The position numbers and the translations under genes are program-made. From NCBI GenBank assembly GCA_900169235.1, contig FWCC01000091.1, positions 62,001-126,000 of the forward strand: a stretch of DNA of 64,000 nucleotides. Direction: 5' to 3'. How positions within the stretch are numbered: the stretch's first letter is position 1; every line of letters starts with the position of its first letter. The notes beneath the pieces were generated by a model, which was not told where the DNA came from, ran no database searches, and saw only the letters and a list, made by a program, of their open reading frames with translations. Source of the DNA: Zarea fungicola. Its lineage: Eukaryota; Ascomycota; Sordariomycetes; Hypocreales; Cordycipitaceae. This document shows positions 46,901-58,358 of this stretch, piece by piece.

Positions 46901-48762
46901 GCCAGAATCTTCGCGATGGTGCTTGGGCTCTCGATTTTCTCCAGAGCAGAGTCGAGCGGCACAGCAAGATTGCAGGGCAGGAGAGGCTTGCCGCACCCGC
47001 GCAGTGGCTCAAGGACAGATTCGATGCCATCAAGGCCATTCCGAGCTTCTTGCTCCCTCGCTACTTTGCACTGGCCATGAGAACCGCCTATCGCGCCAGC
47101 TGGAATAAGTCGCTGGAGCTCATGTCGCCCAGCATTGAGAGGAGCCAATGGTTTCTGCAGAGCCTTGCCATGGTGAGCGTGCAGCAAACTGGGCTTGTCA
47201 AGTCGGCCTCGCTTTGGCCGGAAAAGAAGGTCCCGTCCATTGCGGCTGGACTGCCTCATTTCGCCGTGGAATGGGCCAGATGCTGGGGTCGTGATGTCTT
47301 CATCTCCATTCGTGGCCTGTATCTGGGGACAAAGCGCTTTGATGAGGCAAAGGAACACATTCTTGCTTTTGCCAGCGTTTTGAAACACGGAATGATTCCG
47401 AACTTGCTAAGTAGCGGAGATGCACCGCGATATAATTCCAGAGACTCTGTCTGGTTCTTCTTGCAAACAATCCAAGATTATGTCAACCTAGCGCCGGAGG
47501 GTCTGGCGCTTCTCAAAACAAAAGTGCCGCGACGCTTTCTCCCTTACGATGACACTTGGTTTCCCACTACTGATTCACGAGCCTATTCCAAGGAGAGCAC
47601 AATTGAGGAGGTTATTCAGGAAGCTCTCCAGCGTCATGCTACTGGCATGAAGTATCGCGAAGCCAATGCGGGACCTCAGATTGACTCGCAAATGACGGAT
47701 GAGGGCTTTAATCAAAGCATCCATGTCGACTGGACCACCGGTATCATCTTTGGCGGAAACCAGTCCAACTGCGGCACGTGGATGGACAAGATGGGCGAGA
47801 GCACGCGCGCCAACTCCAAGGGCGTGCCGGGAACGCCTCGCGACGGCGCTGCCATTGAAATCACTGGCCTGCTGTACAGCACCGTAAACTGGCTCGCCGG
47901 TCTACACAAGAATGGCAAGTTTGCGCATCAAGGTGTCAAGAAGGCCGACGACGGCGCCGTATCCTACACCGAATGGGCGGCGCTGCTCAAGGCCAACTTT
48001 GAGCGCTGCTACTACGTGCCCCTCTCGGCAGAGGAAGACGGCCAGTACGACGTCAACGCCAAGGTTGTCAACCGCCGGGGCATGTACAAGGACCTGTACA
48101 AGTCCGGCAAAGAGTACGAGGACTACCAGCTGCGCGCCAACTTTCCCATTGCCATGACGGTGGCGCCGGAGCTGTTTGACGAGCAGCACGCCCTGCAGGC
48201 GCTCTGCCTGGCGGATAAAGTGCTGCGCGGACCCACGGGCATGGCGACGCTGGACCCGAGCGATCTCAACTACCGGCCGTACTACCGCAACAGCGAGGAC
48301 AGCGACGACTTTGCGACGAGCAAGGGGAGGAACTACCACCAAGGCCCGGAGTGGCTGTGGCCGACGGGCTTCTTCTTGCGTGCGCTGCTCAAGTTTGACC
48401 TGAAGAGACGGACGACGGCGGAGGGGAGGACCGAGGCGTTTCAGCAGGTGACGAGGCGGTTGGCCGGGTGTAAGAAGATGATTCGGGAGAGTCCGTGGGC
48501 GGGGTTGACGGAGCTGACGCAGAAGAATGGAGAGTATTGTGACGACTCGGTGAGTTTTGTCCTTTGCCTTTTCCCTTTCTATCTCTTTTCCTTTATCTCT
48601 CCTTCTCTTCATCTTCTTCTCCTTCTTTTTGCCCTTTCTTCTTCTTCTTCTTCTTCTTCTTTTATACTAACACATATCTTACAGAGCCCCACGCAGGCAT
48701 GGTCTGCCGGATGTTTGATGGATTTGTACATGGATGCGTTGGAGGAAGCAGAGAGGCAGTAA
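43923..48762 (+). CDS. GDB1: Glycogen debranching enzyme (4-alpha-glucanotransferase / amylo-alpha-1,6-glucosidase)
   Basis: Exons 43923-44152, 44208-48549 and 48685-48762; 1549 residues (yeast Gdb1 1536). Moves maltooligosyl units off a branch and then hydrolyses the remaining 1,6-linked glucose. The N-terminal half is a GH13 barrel with DIVLNH, GLRIDNCH (nucleophile Asp about 563), VVAELFSGSEETD (acid/base Glu about 592) and CTHDNETP (Asp about 681). The C-terminal half is the GH133 glucosidase domain: WGRDVFISIRG, MIPNLL, and WTTGIIFGGNQSNCGTWMDKMG with its acid residues. The last intron (48550-48684, 135 bp) is a multiple of three and has no in-frame stop, so a naive reading runs straight through it. 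Splice signals (GTGAGT, TTACAG) and the family ending SPTQAWSAGCLMDLY favour splicing. Confidence 0.97.
48636..48661. repeat. (TTC)n microsatellite in the last GDB1 intron
   Basis: About eight and a half TTC units inside the polypyrimidine tract before the intron branch point and acceptor. Expansion or contraction would keep the frame if the intron is retained. Confidence 0.9.
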
Positions 48763-49982
48763 TTGGGAATACACAGTGCAAGGCCGAGATGCCAAGGATG
48801 TGCATACAAAAAGTACAAAGCAAGAGATGGGGGTTTTTCATACACGAGCATCAATAGTTTATTCCTTATAGAAATGTTTTTTTTGTTTTGTTTTTTGAAA
48901 GCTTGTATTGATTTATAAAAGAGGTTGTTTTTATTCAAAAAAATGTCTGCACATAAAGCGGAAACGAGAAACAAAACAAAACATCCAAGGAGAGTTGGTA
49001 GTTTCTGTGCCCTTTCAATTTCCCTCCATGTACAATAAAAACAGACGCCGATCAATTTCCCCATTTTTCTTCTGCATGTAGAAAAGAACCCAAAAACAGT
49101 ATAAAAGAGTTAAAAAAAAAGTATTATAATGCATAGATGTGTCTTTTGTGTGCCAAAAAAAGAAAACGCAAGGGTAAAAGGTCGGCGTCGGTAGTATATA
49201 TCCATGAGGAAAAGGAAGGGAGCAGAAAGATTCCTTCTCTAGTCTTGTGTGTCTGTATCCTCCTTTTTTGTGTCGTCTTGTCTTCCTTCCACAGCGCGAC
49301 TAATATGTATATAGAAACATAAAATCAACAAAAAAAAGAGCCAGGGAAACGCCGGAAAACTCCCGTCTTTAAATAGGCCCATAGACGAGGGCAGAGCAGC
49401 TGTATCAAAACGGTGTATAAAAAAACGACAAACGAGCAAAAACTGTCAAAAGTCATGTACAAATTCGAATATCGCTAACGGTATATATCGAAAAGTTGGC
49501 GAGGTAGGAAGGAGGAGGTGGTGGTTGTTGTAGACGGAGGAGATGCTGGTAAAAGATCGAGATGTAGGCCAAAACAAAATTCTGGGGTGGGTGTGGGAAG
49601 GAGTGTTGTGTGTCTGCGGTGCGAACCGAAATCGATCAAACAGTTGCAAGCTGTTTCGCGTCGACGTGCTGCGTGTGGTGCATGTATGACTGAACCAGCA
49701 CGGCTTAAATGCACACCGGCTTTTTAAATGTATTGGTCTTTCAAGACAGTTGACAAAGCAACTAATCGAGGCTAGCAAAGCGCGAAACGTAAACAATGTC
49801 AACAATCCTCAGTCTTTGCACAGGTGTGAGAGGCGGCAAAAAAACAATGCAGTCGGGTTCATGTCGTAGCCATCAGGCAAGAAAATCAGGCATCAAAACA
49901 AGGCGCGAGTATGCATGCATGCCAAAAGAGAAGAAAAAAAGGAAGTGTAACTGAAAAAAATGAGAGTGCATAGTCAGAGCTT
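48763..49982. other. Convergent 3' spacer, GDB1 and CFEM-like gene
   Basis: 1.22 kb, rich in A and T runs, with several AATAAA-like signals (e.g. near 49034) on the plus strand. No gene seen. Confidence 0.6.
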
Positions 49983-50802
49983 TCATGTTCTGCTGGTGAC
50001 GTTCCACTTCTTCTTCTGTCTGGGCTTCTCGGTTGATTCAAACTTGGGGTAGGCAGCCTCGGGATTATCAGTCATGGCGGCACGAGAATCCGAGGTGGGC
50101 ATGCCGGTGCCAGGACCCCAGGACGGGCGGTTGGCGGAGCCGGACTGCTTCTGGCCGAGGGAAGTCTGGCGATCCTTGCGACGGAGGTATCTGCGGCGCC
50201 AGATGCAGGCGCCGATCCAGATGCCGGCAATGCCGACGACCAAGACGACGAGCATAATGACCCATTGCCAGTGGTTGGAGATCCTGCGAATTTGGTTGAT
50301 TAGTGATTTTGTTCTTGGTCAGGTTGCTTTGAGCCAGGTCTTCACATACCAGTCACCACTTGGTTTCGAGCCATTTACAGCTCCAGCGATGCCAGTCGGT
50401 TTGACGGATGTGGTTTGGGAAGTGGACGTGCCGCCATTGGTATTGGGAGCAGCGGCCTTGTTGTTGACGTGACACAGGCTGCCGAACCAGCTGGCTACGG
50501 AGGCTTGGCCACCAGCCTCGGTGGAGCAAACGTCGTTGCAGACGGCATCAGTGGCGGTAGATAGGGCGGCGACGTTGTTGTTGAGGCAGAAGCAGGCCTC
50601 GTAGTTGGAGACGGGGCCGCTGGGAAGAATGGGAGGGACGCAGTTGGCGTTGGCGTCGTAAAGAGCCTTGCAGCCGGCAGCGCAGGCGGGCAGCTTGCTG
50701 CGATCGCTAAAGGGGACAATGGTCGTCGCAGGGGGTTGGGGGGCAGCTAAGATTGGTGGTTAGTGACAGTTGTACATGAAGTGAACCGGAAAACATACCC
50801 AT
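49983..50802 (-). CDS. CFEM-like Cys-rich type I membrane protein
   Basis: Minus-strand exons 50799-50802, 50350-50746 and 49983-50283; 233 residues from the only ATG available. Extracellular part with eight cysteines in the order C-x3-C-x9-C-x15-C-x-C-x15-C-x3-C-x17-C, starting LPACAAGC, which follows the CFEM arrangement with longer loops. A Ser/Thr-rich stalk, one TM segment (VIMLVVLVVGIAGIWIGACIW), a basic stop-transfer stretch (RRRYLRRKDRQ) and a short cytoplasmic tail follow. Conserved relatives occur across filamentous ascomycetes as unnamed integral membrane proteins. Homologues of this type should begin with a signal peptide, but here the frame upstream is open for 86 codons (to 51060) without any ATG, so the true start may lie in an undetected upstream exon. 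Probably a cell-surface protein; ligand unknown. Confidence 0.82.
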
Positions 50803-53800
50803 TGAGTCTGAATTTATGCCGAGTGTCCAAGTGGCGTACAAGCGGCGGTTGTGATGTCTAGTCAATATGCGGACGTTTCGATTGGCGTCCAGCAGTGCTA
50901 GTGTGATGGCGCAAACGGAAGTGGTGGGCAAAATTGATGGCCGATGGAAAAGAGTCAACCGTGAGGTCGTGTAGAGAAGACGAATTTGCGCGGAGGCCTG
51001 GGTCGAAAAAATATTGACAAACGAGGGTCCTTCAAGTACAAAAATGTTTGCGCGAGTCGGTTAGATGTTGTTGTCGACAAAGATGTCTCAGATAGAAATA
51101 GGCACGGCAGGCGGCTAGCGGGAACGAGGAGAATAGAATAGGGTCGAGTCGGCAGCGACGGGTTCGTATCGGAGAGTGATGGGACTTGTGGTGACGACTT
51201 TGCTAGAAAATAACTTTCGTTGTCGTTTGTCGTGGGTAATCAACAAGACTTTTAAAGTGTAGATTTGTCGTTGGATGTTTGCTTGAAATGGATGACGAGG
51301 CTCCTTCAAAGTGACTGCTTGGGGGGCTGCAGGGCTGCAATGTGCGGTATTATTCTTTTCGGGTCGCAGAATGCAAACAATGGTTAGGATTGTCGCGGAC
51401 GCGCTGGACAGTCGGGTCGATTCGACAAACAACCGGCGAGTCTAGGGGCGAGACAGGACGTATCGTGTGTTGTGAGGAGAGAATGCAGGCGAGGACCAGG
51501 AGTGAGAGGAATGGAACGGAATGAGGAGTGTGGGTGAGAATGAGGAATCCTGGCAGGGTACCTACTTTTGGGTGGGAACTGGGCGGGGGAGGCATGTACC
51601 AACTGAGAACGGGCATTAATTTATTTTGGACCACATGTGGGCATTTTATTTTAGCGGGCGTCCAGCGGATGCTCAGCGGTTGAGCGGGTTTCCAGTGGGC
51701 TTGATCCGCTGAGCCAAAGCCAGCTAGCCTGTGACGAGTCTGGAAATGCTGCCCGGGCGGGGAGGGCGGAGCTCTAACATGCGGTACCTGCGCTGGTTGC
51801 GTGTCGCCAGCGGGGGCCAAGCCTGAATGCACTTGGATGCAGCTTGAACGGGGCTTGGCACATGTACAGCTGGTTACTGGTATTTGGATACGAACGCCAC
51901 AAAGGTGAGGAGACTTGGCGTGTGGCTTGCCGCCATGCCACATCAATGCAAACTGGAGGAAGATGCTGCAGCCAAGATTGCTGAATAAAATTAATAAATC
52001 GAATAACAGGATGTTGTATCCCAACCATGATTATTAAAGCAATGATGACTAGCATCGACATCCAGATGGCCTGGCATGGCCATCTACTGAGTAGGCAACC
52101 TGCTTGGTACAGAGTATCCGCAAGGGACCCGTGTACCTGCGTATCCCCTGTCGGACTGGATCGTATGGGGAAGTACTGGATACCTAACTAGCACCACAAA
52201 AATTGGTTCTGCGCATGCCAGACACTCGACATGGAAGGCAAGGAAGATGCAGCGATCGTAGGATCTGCGCAGATTTGACGTCTTTTGTCTTGATCGCAAA
52301 GGATTGCTCCAGAGTATTGATCAGCAGTATACAGCGATATCGATGCTCGTTGATGAACAGAGCGATGCTTTCTACATCGCTTTTCATTGACATGGCCAGC
52401 AACTGGAGAGCGGCCCAACGCAAGGTACAAAGTACACACCACAAGGTACACACCACAGGGCCGCGTATACGAGATACATGGCGTCCTTACGTTTGCGTCA
52501 TGCTTGTAATTTCAGCACCCTGGGTTCTCACTTGCAATCTTTCTTCTTTGCGACGAAATTGAAACGTGGGTTTCTTTTCCTTCTTCAGGGGCCATGTGTG
52601 TCTTGCCTGCAGGCCATTTCTTTCTCCTCTCCTTGCTTCTTTTCTTTTCTTTTTGTTTTTCTTCCCCTTTTGGCTGCTTCTAAAATTGGAGTCGTCACAG
52701 CACAGCTAAAAGCGGGTCCATATACTCCGTACCCAAAGGTGGCATCTTGATACGGCGGCCTGATGCGAGCTTTATTATTAAAGTGCCGCCAAACTGCAAC
52801 TGCAAATGTCTCAAAAACCCCATGTAACATGAAAATCCCAAAAGATGTGGAAAAACTGAGCGACAGGTCTTGACGTACCGGTTATAGCGGTAAAAGCTAG
52901 CCTCCACGAAAACCTCCACACCACCACCTTCGGCACGATATTTGCCAGAAAGCCCACTGTCGTCATCCACTATTTCGACTCGAACGGTGCCAAGTTCCGC
53001 TACTGGTACATGCTGAAAAACACGAGACTGAAGCTGACACCAGCCGGGTGCTGGTTGCGCCGGCTCAGCCCTCTGAGAGAGTTGCCTAGGTACGTACTTT
53101 GTAAGTTGTAGCAAGCCTTGGCCACCAATTGCAGGCATCGCCGAGACACTGGTCAGTTGTCCAAGCACTACTAGTTTGTTGCTAGCCAATACGTTGCGTA
53201 TACCTGGCGCGCACGCGGACACATCTTGTCATGCATGCGCCTGTTTCGAGTCACGCAGCGCCTACTTGAGTGACCATGCAAGCGATTAAAAAAGGATAAC
53301 CAAAAATTTATGGAAATAAAATAAATATGAATTATGAATTATGAATTATAACCAATTACACTCCAGCTACCATGCTAGCCCATACTGTTGGACGAGGCAC
53401 TCACATGTTGATTCCGCTTGCACAACTCCAAGGCTGAGTGGCTTGGGGGCTTGCACAACTAATTTCCGAACACGCCTTCTCTGGCCAGTGCAGCCGACTG
53501 GCATCCCAAGATTGATGCCCAGCTTTGCCAGACCTCTCATCATGCCGTTGTAGGAGTGTGATTTCGAGAATTGTCACGGTCCAGCAGTGCGCAATCTTGG
53601 TGATGGTGTACTTTGCAACCACCATGTATGTTCAAAACATACACGGCGTTTGTTTCAACACTGTCCACGCTGGCAGGTTGGTTTTATCCTTCATCGATAT
53701 GAGCTAAATGGGATGGACTGGGACGAGTGGAAAGCTGTGGCTTTGGAACGCTGCAAGGATGAGTCTGATTTGATGCTGTTGCTAGATAGGCCCTCGTCAC

Positions 53801-54796
53801 ATTAGCGATGCGTAATTATCAAGTTGAACCATGTCTTTAGTTCTTCCACCAAATGAGTTGGCGAGAAAATTGCTCAACTTACAACACTCGCCTCCTTCCA
53901 TCTCAATCTTGCAGCTCTGGCCGATCTGCTGTCAGACATTGCCAACGGCCACGTCCACCGTTGTAACTCTTGCCGTCCTTTGTGGCAAATTCGGTTGATT
54001 TGATCATCTACCAGGACCTTCAACGCTGAACCCTGCACATTGAGGCTCTTCTGACGTGAAACAGCATATCCCTTGCATCTAGATGGAGAACGCGTCTCAG
54101 CTCAAGTCCACCTATCTGTAACGGTCCCTACTGCCACGGACCACTGCAATTTTCTCTCCGTTTCAAGTACTTTCGATATCCAGCCGCGTTTTGTTTGACC
54201 GATTTGATCAATTTGACCAGTACTGCCCAGTATTAATTAGGAGCCGATTGCCGAAGGATCGCTTGGCCGCCAAAAGATCACACGAGGCTGAGCGAAGCCA
54301 TCTTCACCACAACCCAGAAGCAATCTGGTTCACTCAGTTTTTTTTTCAGTTCTTTTTTTCTTTGAATTTAATCCAGCAAACACATTTATAGTAAACTCTC
54401 ATCTGCATTATACCAGTAGGATCAATGCAAGTGCGTAGTATGGGTTATGTAATCATCTGTCTAGCGGCCTCTCATTGGCCAAAGCAGATTAGCTGCCGCC
54501 CGCAAGCCACCATCAACCAAATGCTGCCCTGGCGGCTCGCTGTTGAAAACCACTAACCACGGTCCTACTACGTCACAAGACTCGGCTCGACAACCTCCAT
54601 CACCACAAGCCTCGTCATTTGTTTTCGACGGGCAATAGACCGGTGGCGGCTCTGATCAACCCTCATCTTACGGCGCATGCAAGACCGCCCCCATTTCTGA
54701 TAGAAACGCTGCCGCAGCTTTCGCCCAGGCTGCCCCGGCTCTCCGACAGCCGACCCGACCGACCCGCAGGCCTCTCCAATTCCATAATGCGATACG
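50803..54796. other. Long gene-free region, divergent between CFEM-like and CSC1 genes
   Basis: 4 kb. The first 300 bp is a C/T-rich leader of the minus-strand gene (no ATG from 51115 to 50803). A minus-strand frame at 52695-53222 is open for 175 codons, but starts with GTG and matches nothing I know. A 7-bp triple repeat lies at 53327-53347. No RNA gene recognised. Confidence 0.55.
53327..53347. repeat. 7-bp tandem repeat, three copies
   Basis: Three perfect copies of ATGAATT in an AT-rich spacer. Confidence 0.85.
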
Positions 54797-57516
54797 ATGC
54801 GTAACAATACAGACAAAGACTGGTGTCCAGATGAGGACTGGGCTCGCTACGGCGCCCCCAACGCCAAGTCCAAGGACCTCCAAGTCCAGCTCGCTCTCTC
54901 TCTAATTCTCGGAATATCCGCCTTTGTCACATTCTGCGTGCGTACAGCCAACTGCTGTCCAACCAACCTCCTGCCTGCCAGTGGCTAACATTCTCATCTG
55001 TCTAGATTCTACGCCCGCGATGGCCAGCCCTCTACTCGGCGCGCAAGCGGCGCCTCCATCCAAACATGGACCTGCCGGCGCTCCCCAAGACCTTTTTTGG
55101 CTGGATACCCAAGCTCTATCACATTACCGAGGAGCAAGTACTCTCCTCTGCCGGCCTCGACGCCTTTGTCTTTCTTTCCTTTTTCAAAATGGCCATTCGC
55201 CTTTTCTGCATCATGGGCTTCTTTGCCCTAGTCGTTCTTTTCCCCATCAATCACCAGTACCGCAACTTCAACCCCTCCAACCCCTCCGAACCACCGGGTG
55301 ACGGCGGCGACGAGTCATCCTACGCGCTGTATCCAAACTCCTATGCATCTATTCGACTGCCCTTTAACCCATACGGCAACGATGAGGATGGCGGCGAGGA
55401 CAAGAGCGGCGAGCTCAGATTCCTATGGTCCTATGTCGTTTTTACGTATGTTTTTGTTACACTCACCCTCTACACAATAAACTCGGAGACGTTCCGCATC
55501 ATCAAGATCCGCCAGCGATATCTTGGGTCTCAGTCTACTGTTACCGACAGAACATTTCGACTCTCCGGTATCCCGGTTGGTCTCCGAAACGAAGTCAAGC
55601 TCAAAGCCATGATTGACAAACTCGGCGTTGGCAGTGTTGAGACTGTGTTTCTTTGCCGAGACTGGAAGGAGCTTGATGAGCTCGTGGAGGAACGAGGTCG
55701 TTTGCTCAACAGATTGGAAACAGCCTGGGCGAGATACCTGCAATCGCAGCAACCCCAGGATAGCGATATGCTTGTTGCAGATGCACCAGCCGATCCGGAG
55801 AATCCGCTTGTTACTCAAAGCTCGGTGCGCGAACACGACGAAGAGTCTGGCGAGAACTGGGGCCTGCTCCGAAGCAACCCCGACCAGCCGCATCTCCAGC
55901 ATGGCGTCCGCCCCGATGTTGTCCTTCGTCACGGCTTCCTAGGCCTGCGCAGACAGCGGGTGGACGCCATTGACTACTACGAGGAGAAGCTACGAAGGGC
56001 CGATGAAAAGATCGTCATTGCTCGCAACAAGGAATACAAGGCTGCCGATATGGCGTTAATTACCATGACTACCGTTGCCGCCTGCCAGATGCTCATCCAG
56101 GCCGAGATTGACCCCCGCCCAGGAAAGTTCTTGACCAAGGAGACGCCATCGCCCTCTGACATGGTCTGGAAGAACACGTACGCCGCCCGGGGCATTCGAC
56201 GTCTCAAGTCATGGGCCATCACCCTGTCCATCACCTTTCTCACCCTGCTCTGGATCTTCCCCACCGTCTTCCTGGCGTCGTGGCTCAGCATCTGCACCAT
56301 TCATAAAGTAATGCCCGAGTTTGCCGAATGGTTAGAAGACCATGAGATTCTCAAGTCGCTCATTCAAACTGGCGGCCCGACTCTGGTCGTTTCGTTGCTC
56401 AACATTGCGGTACCGTATGTCTATGACTATCTCTCCAACAAGCAGGGCATGATATCGCAAGGCGACGTCGAACTGTCTCTGATTTCCAAAAACTTCTTCT
56501 TCACCTTTTTCAACACGTTTTTCATCTTTACCATTTCGAAAACGGGTCTGGACTTTTACTCGGCGTTGCAGGGGCTGCTCAAGGACACGAGCAAGATTCC
56601 CGCCGTCATCGCCGCCGATGTGGAGGGTCTGTCGCGCTTCTACATTAGTTTCATCATGCTGCAGGGCATTGGTCTGATGCCGTTCCGTATCCTGGAGGTG
56701 GGCAGTGTCTTTTTGTATCCGATTTATCGATTCCTCGCCAAGACGCCGCGCGACTATGCTCAGCTTCGAGTCCCGCCGACATTCCAGTACGGATTCTATC
56801 TACCGACGTCGCTGCTCGTGTTCAATCTCTGCCTCATCTACAGCGCTCTTTTATGGGGCCAGGCCATTCTCATGGTCGGCGTCGTGTACTTTGCGTTGGG
56901 CTACTTTACCTTCAAGTACATGCTGCTCTACGCCATGGACCAGCCGCAGCATGCCACGGGCGGTGCATGGCGCATAATCTGCAGTCGTCTCGTCGTTGGC
57001 ATCTTGATCTTTGAGGTGGTCATGGTCGGTCAGATTGCGTCGCTGTCTGCGTTTTTCCAGTCCGCCTCCGTCCTGCCGCTCATCCCCTTTACCATTTGGT
57101 ACAGCTACTACTTTACTAGGCGTTTCGAGCCGCTGACCAAGTACATTGCGCTGCGCAACATTCGCGACATGAATGCAGAGGCCACCGAGGAGGCCGTCTA
57201 CGAGGACGGAGACGATGACGAGCATGCTGGTCCGACGCCAAACGGGAACTCGTCGGGCAGGCTGCTGCGGCGTGGGAGCACCCTTGATGAGCTTAGAGAG
57301 CAAGGGCTCAGCTTTGTCAACCCGAGCCTCGTCAGTCCGCTGCTGCAGCCGTGGATCTACAAGGATGCGCCTGCCGTGCCGGGCAGTGACGATGATTCGC
57401 AGACGGAAGGGTCACGATCGCGGACGTCATTGAGGGATGCAGGGTTGATTCTGCCCAATGCGGACAGCTCGCTTGGTATTGGTGATGATAATGTCTGGGC
57501 GGACCGTGGTAATTAA
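54797..57516 (+). CDS. CSC1/OSCA/TMEM63-family membrane channel (DUF221, RSN1-like)
   Basis: Exons 54797-54937 and 55006-57516 (68-bp phase-0 intron), 883 residues. The family forms osmo- or mechanosensitive calcium-permeable cation channels in plasma or internal membranes. Seen: TM1 in LQVQLALSLILGISAFVTF, split from ILRPRWPALYSARKRR by the intron. Then KMAIRLFCIMGFFALVVLFPIN, the cytosolic RNA-recognition-like domain after TFRLSGIP, and the DUF221 core with NTYAARGIRRLKSW, FFTFFNTFFIFT, FRILEVGSVF and the late TM pairs. The C-terminal tail is acidic and Ser-rich (RRGSTLDEL, a possible kinase site). Length and order are normal for fungal Rsn1/Csc1 proteins. Converges with the small membrane-protein gene 428 bp downstream. 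Confidence 0.95.
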
Positions 57517-57944
57517 TAGCAACGAGGTGACATTTCGGAGGTTGTTGGCTTCGTCCTGGGCTTTCTTTTCCTTTCTTTTCTTGAATGATACCAATTCTGC
57601 CGGCATTCATTTTTATTCATTCTTCTCCCCAGCGTATACAGTGCTTAAAGGCTAGACTGTTTATAATATTTTTTTTTTTTCAAGCTTTGAAATACGATTT
57701 GGTTCATGTCGCTCGTCTTGCTCATTTTCTCTGCGTATTTCTTTTTTATTGTCCGAGATGGACTTTCATATTCGCTAGATCAAGACCTGCTATACAAGGT
57801 GTAGGAACAAATAAAAATGCAAAAGTCTTTAAAATTCTCGCCCTTTTTTTTTGTGCTCATTGCACCACAACCAAACGTCCATTAACAAATTCACAATTCA
57901 CAACGGAACAATGTTACCAGACTTTCTCTGCGTAGTAAAAAGCT
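57517..57944. other. Convergent 3' spacer
   Basis: 428 bp with T-rich tracts near 57667-57680 and 57845; no gene. Confidence 0.65.
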
Positions 57945-58358
57945 TTATAGTAGCTTCTCCTTGCGCGCAATGTACTTGCCGATGCGCACCCACGCCGCGA
58001 TGCCCTCGATGAAGACGCACAGCTCCCACTTCCACCACAGCGCCGAGAACCTGGCCACGCCGTGCTTGCGCAGCCGCAGGAGGTCAAACAGGATCATCTC
58101 GCCAGCGTGCGCCGCCGCAATGATGTAGAATAACCGCTTCACGAGCCAGAGGAACGTCGACGGCCCGCCGCCGGGGAAGTAGTCGGCCAGCAGATCCCAG
58201 GCTGCGCTGCCGGGGACGACGAGGGACGGGGCGACGAGGCCGGTGAGGTAGAGGGCGAGTGTGCCGCTGGCGGCGACCCATTCGCCGGTGGCGCGGGGCC
58301 AGATGAATTCCGTGACTTGCACGGCGGCCGAAGATTTTGGTGTGGTTTTGGGGGGCAT
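57945..58358 (-). CDS. Small multipass membrane protein (possibly DUF4499/TMEM254-like)
   Basis: Intronless, 137 residues, ATG in purine context. Three hydrophobic segments: about 27-48 (GTLALYLTGLVAPSLVV), 69-86 (TFLWLVKRLFYIIAAAHA) and 104-124 (ALWWKWELCVFIEGIAAWV). The middle HAGEMILFDLLRLRKHG and the following basic stretch resemble the DUF4499 (TMEM254) pattern of His-x2-Glu followed by basic residues and a final helix, but I cannot confirm this without a profile search. A basic C-terminus (RKEKLL) would face the cytosol. No functional clue from neighbours. Confidence 0.8.
   Translation of the reverse strand: MPPKTTPKSSAAVQVTEFIWPRATGEWVAASGTLALYLTGLVAPSLVVPGSAAWDLLADYFPGGGPSTFLWLVKRLFYIIAAAHAGEMILFDLLRLRKHGVARFSALWWKWELCVFIEGIAAWVRIGKYIARKEKLL

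Noticed and set aside
52695..53222. 175-codon minus-strand open frame
   Set aside because: Begins with GTG, has no recognisable domain, and no splice-compatible neighbouring exon; a GTACGT near its middle would give an impossibly short intron.
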